Positions 41,035-41,386 of a stretch of DNA of 41,386 nt are shown piece after piece. The notes beneath the pieces are model-generated. The model made no database searches. It was not told the origin of the DNA and saw nothing but the letters and a program-made list of their open reading frames with translations. Both the position numbers and the translations under genes were made by a program. The DNA is from an uncultured Prevotella sp. (GTDB lineage: Bacteria > Bacteroidota > Bacteroidia > Bacteroidales > Bacteroidaceae): NCBI GenBank assembly GCA_900314995.1, contig OMXK01000028.1:1-41386 (forward strand), in the 5' to 3' direction. The stretch's first letter is position 1. The number at the start of each line of letters is the position of its first letter.

Positions 41035-41386
41035 TCACCTTATCACCGTACAAAGCTTTTGCACATCCTCTTCAAAGGTGTCTTTATTGATTGCCTTGGC
41101 CTTGGTGACGGAACGACAGTTGTAGATAGTTTGGGTGGAGAGGAAAAGCAGGCCTGCGATGTCTGCAGTATTCTTAACACCCAGTCGGATAAGGGCAAAG
41201 GTGCGCAGTTCGGTGGTCAGCGAGTGAGGGGACTTCTGCTGGATGCGTCCATCTTCTGTGAGTAAGGCATTAAACTCTTCTACGAAGGTTGGGTATAGTT
41301 CGATGAACGCCTTATCGAAATGGGTGAGAAAAGTTGCTGCATCTTCCTCAGATATTCGGATTGAAGAAATGGTCTGGAGTAAATCC
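41035..41386 (-). CDS. DUF6377-type LuxR-like regulator, C-terminal fragment
   Basis: The 5' part lies beyond the right edge; 116 complete codons are visible to the TGA at 41037-41035. The readable part includes FDKAFIELYPTFVEEFNALL, SLTTELRTFALIRLGVK and DIAGLLFLSTQTIYNCRSVT then KAKA. The last is a helix-turn-helix of the LuxR/GerE kind found at the end of Bacteroidetes DUF6377 proteins, which usually carry TPR repeats and one membrane helix upstream. Such proteins are thought to act as membrane-linked transcription regulators, often of nearby polysaccharide genes. The conserved TIYNYR reads TIYNCR here. Its target is unknown; the convergent GH43 gene is 94 nt away. Confidence 0.72.
   Translation of the reverse strand, partial: DLLQTISSIRISEEDAATFLTHFDKAFIELYPTFVEEFNALLTEDGRIQQKSPHSLTTELRTFALIRLGVKNTADIAGLLFLSTQTIYNCRSVTKAKAINKDTFEEDVQKLCTVIR

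Overview
This window reads as chromosome of a Prevotella-type Bacteroidales bacterium (gut or rumen; Prevotella, Segatella or Xylanibacter). The evidence is: promoters of the Bacteroidetes form TTTG-N19/20-TAnnTTTG in front of many genes; BACON, BspA/DUF285, PEGA and DUF6377-type proteins; a Prevotella-style C-terminal tail (YSLDGRKL...KGIYI.NGKK) on secreted proteins; and many secreted plant-cell-wall glycoside hydrolases. No rRNA, tRNA, CRISPR array, transposase or SusC/SusD pair was seen.

Layout. 1-8.7 kb: the 5' end of a probable T6SS tube protein (TssD/Hcp), then a five-gene minus-strand operon encoding PEGA, BACON, BACON, BspA-LRR and LPP20-like envelope proteins. 8.8-9.6 kb: a voltage-gated K+ channel. 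9.6-19.7 kb: secreted hydrolases (GH127/GH146-type, GH3, GH5, GH9) and a histidine acid phosphatase. 19.8-22.9 kb: a cobalamin operon (FecCD/BtuC permease, cobC, cobU, cobT) in which cobS is absent. 22.9-24.4 kb: vsr, the C-terminal remnant of a mutT-type Nudix gene, and a KilA-N gene that appears to have replaced the front of that Nudix gene. 24.4-25.0 kb: a gene-free stretch with an orphan promoter, a 26-bp perfect inverted repeat, a large hairpin and a 34/35-bp tandem repeat. 25.0-30.5 kb: an esterase - GH43 - GH3 xylan operon. 30.6-39.2 kb: surface-glycan genes. 39.3-40.9 kb: a second GH43. The window ends in the 3' part of a DUF6377-type regulator.

The strongest candidate for an undescribed system is at 33.1-37.8 kb. 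A LicC-like cytidylyltransferase is fused to a CobD-like PLP domain. The next gene, overlapping by 4 nt, fuses an opine (octopine/nopaline) dehydrogenase to a LicD phosphotransferase. A membrane acyltransferase gene overlaps that one. No choline kinase or choline transporter is present. I infer a compact pathway that makes a phospho-amino-alcohol from a phosphorylated amino acid, activates it with CTP, possibly N-carboxyalkylates it by opine chemistry, and transfers it to a surface glycan. The architecture is read from sequence; the chemistry is inference.

Short repeats recur inside and between genes: heptamer arrays inside a GH3 and a GH43 gene, and a GC-rich repeat that adds a loop of about 15-20 residues to Vsr. 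Three of the convergent gene pairs end with stop codons overlapping by exactly 4 nt.
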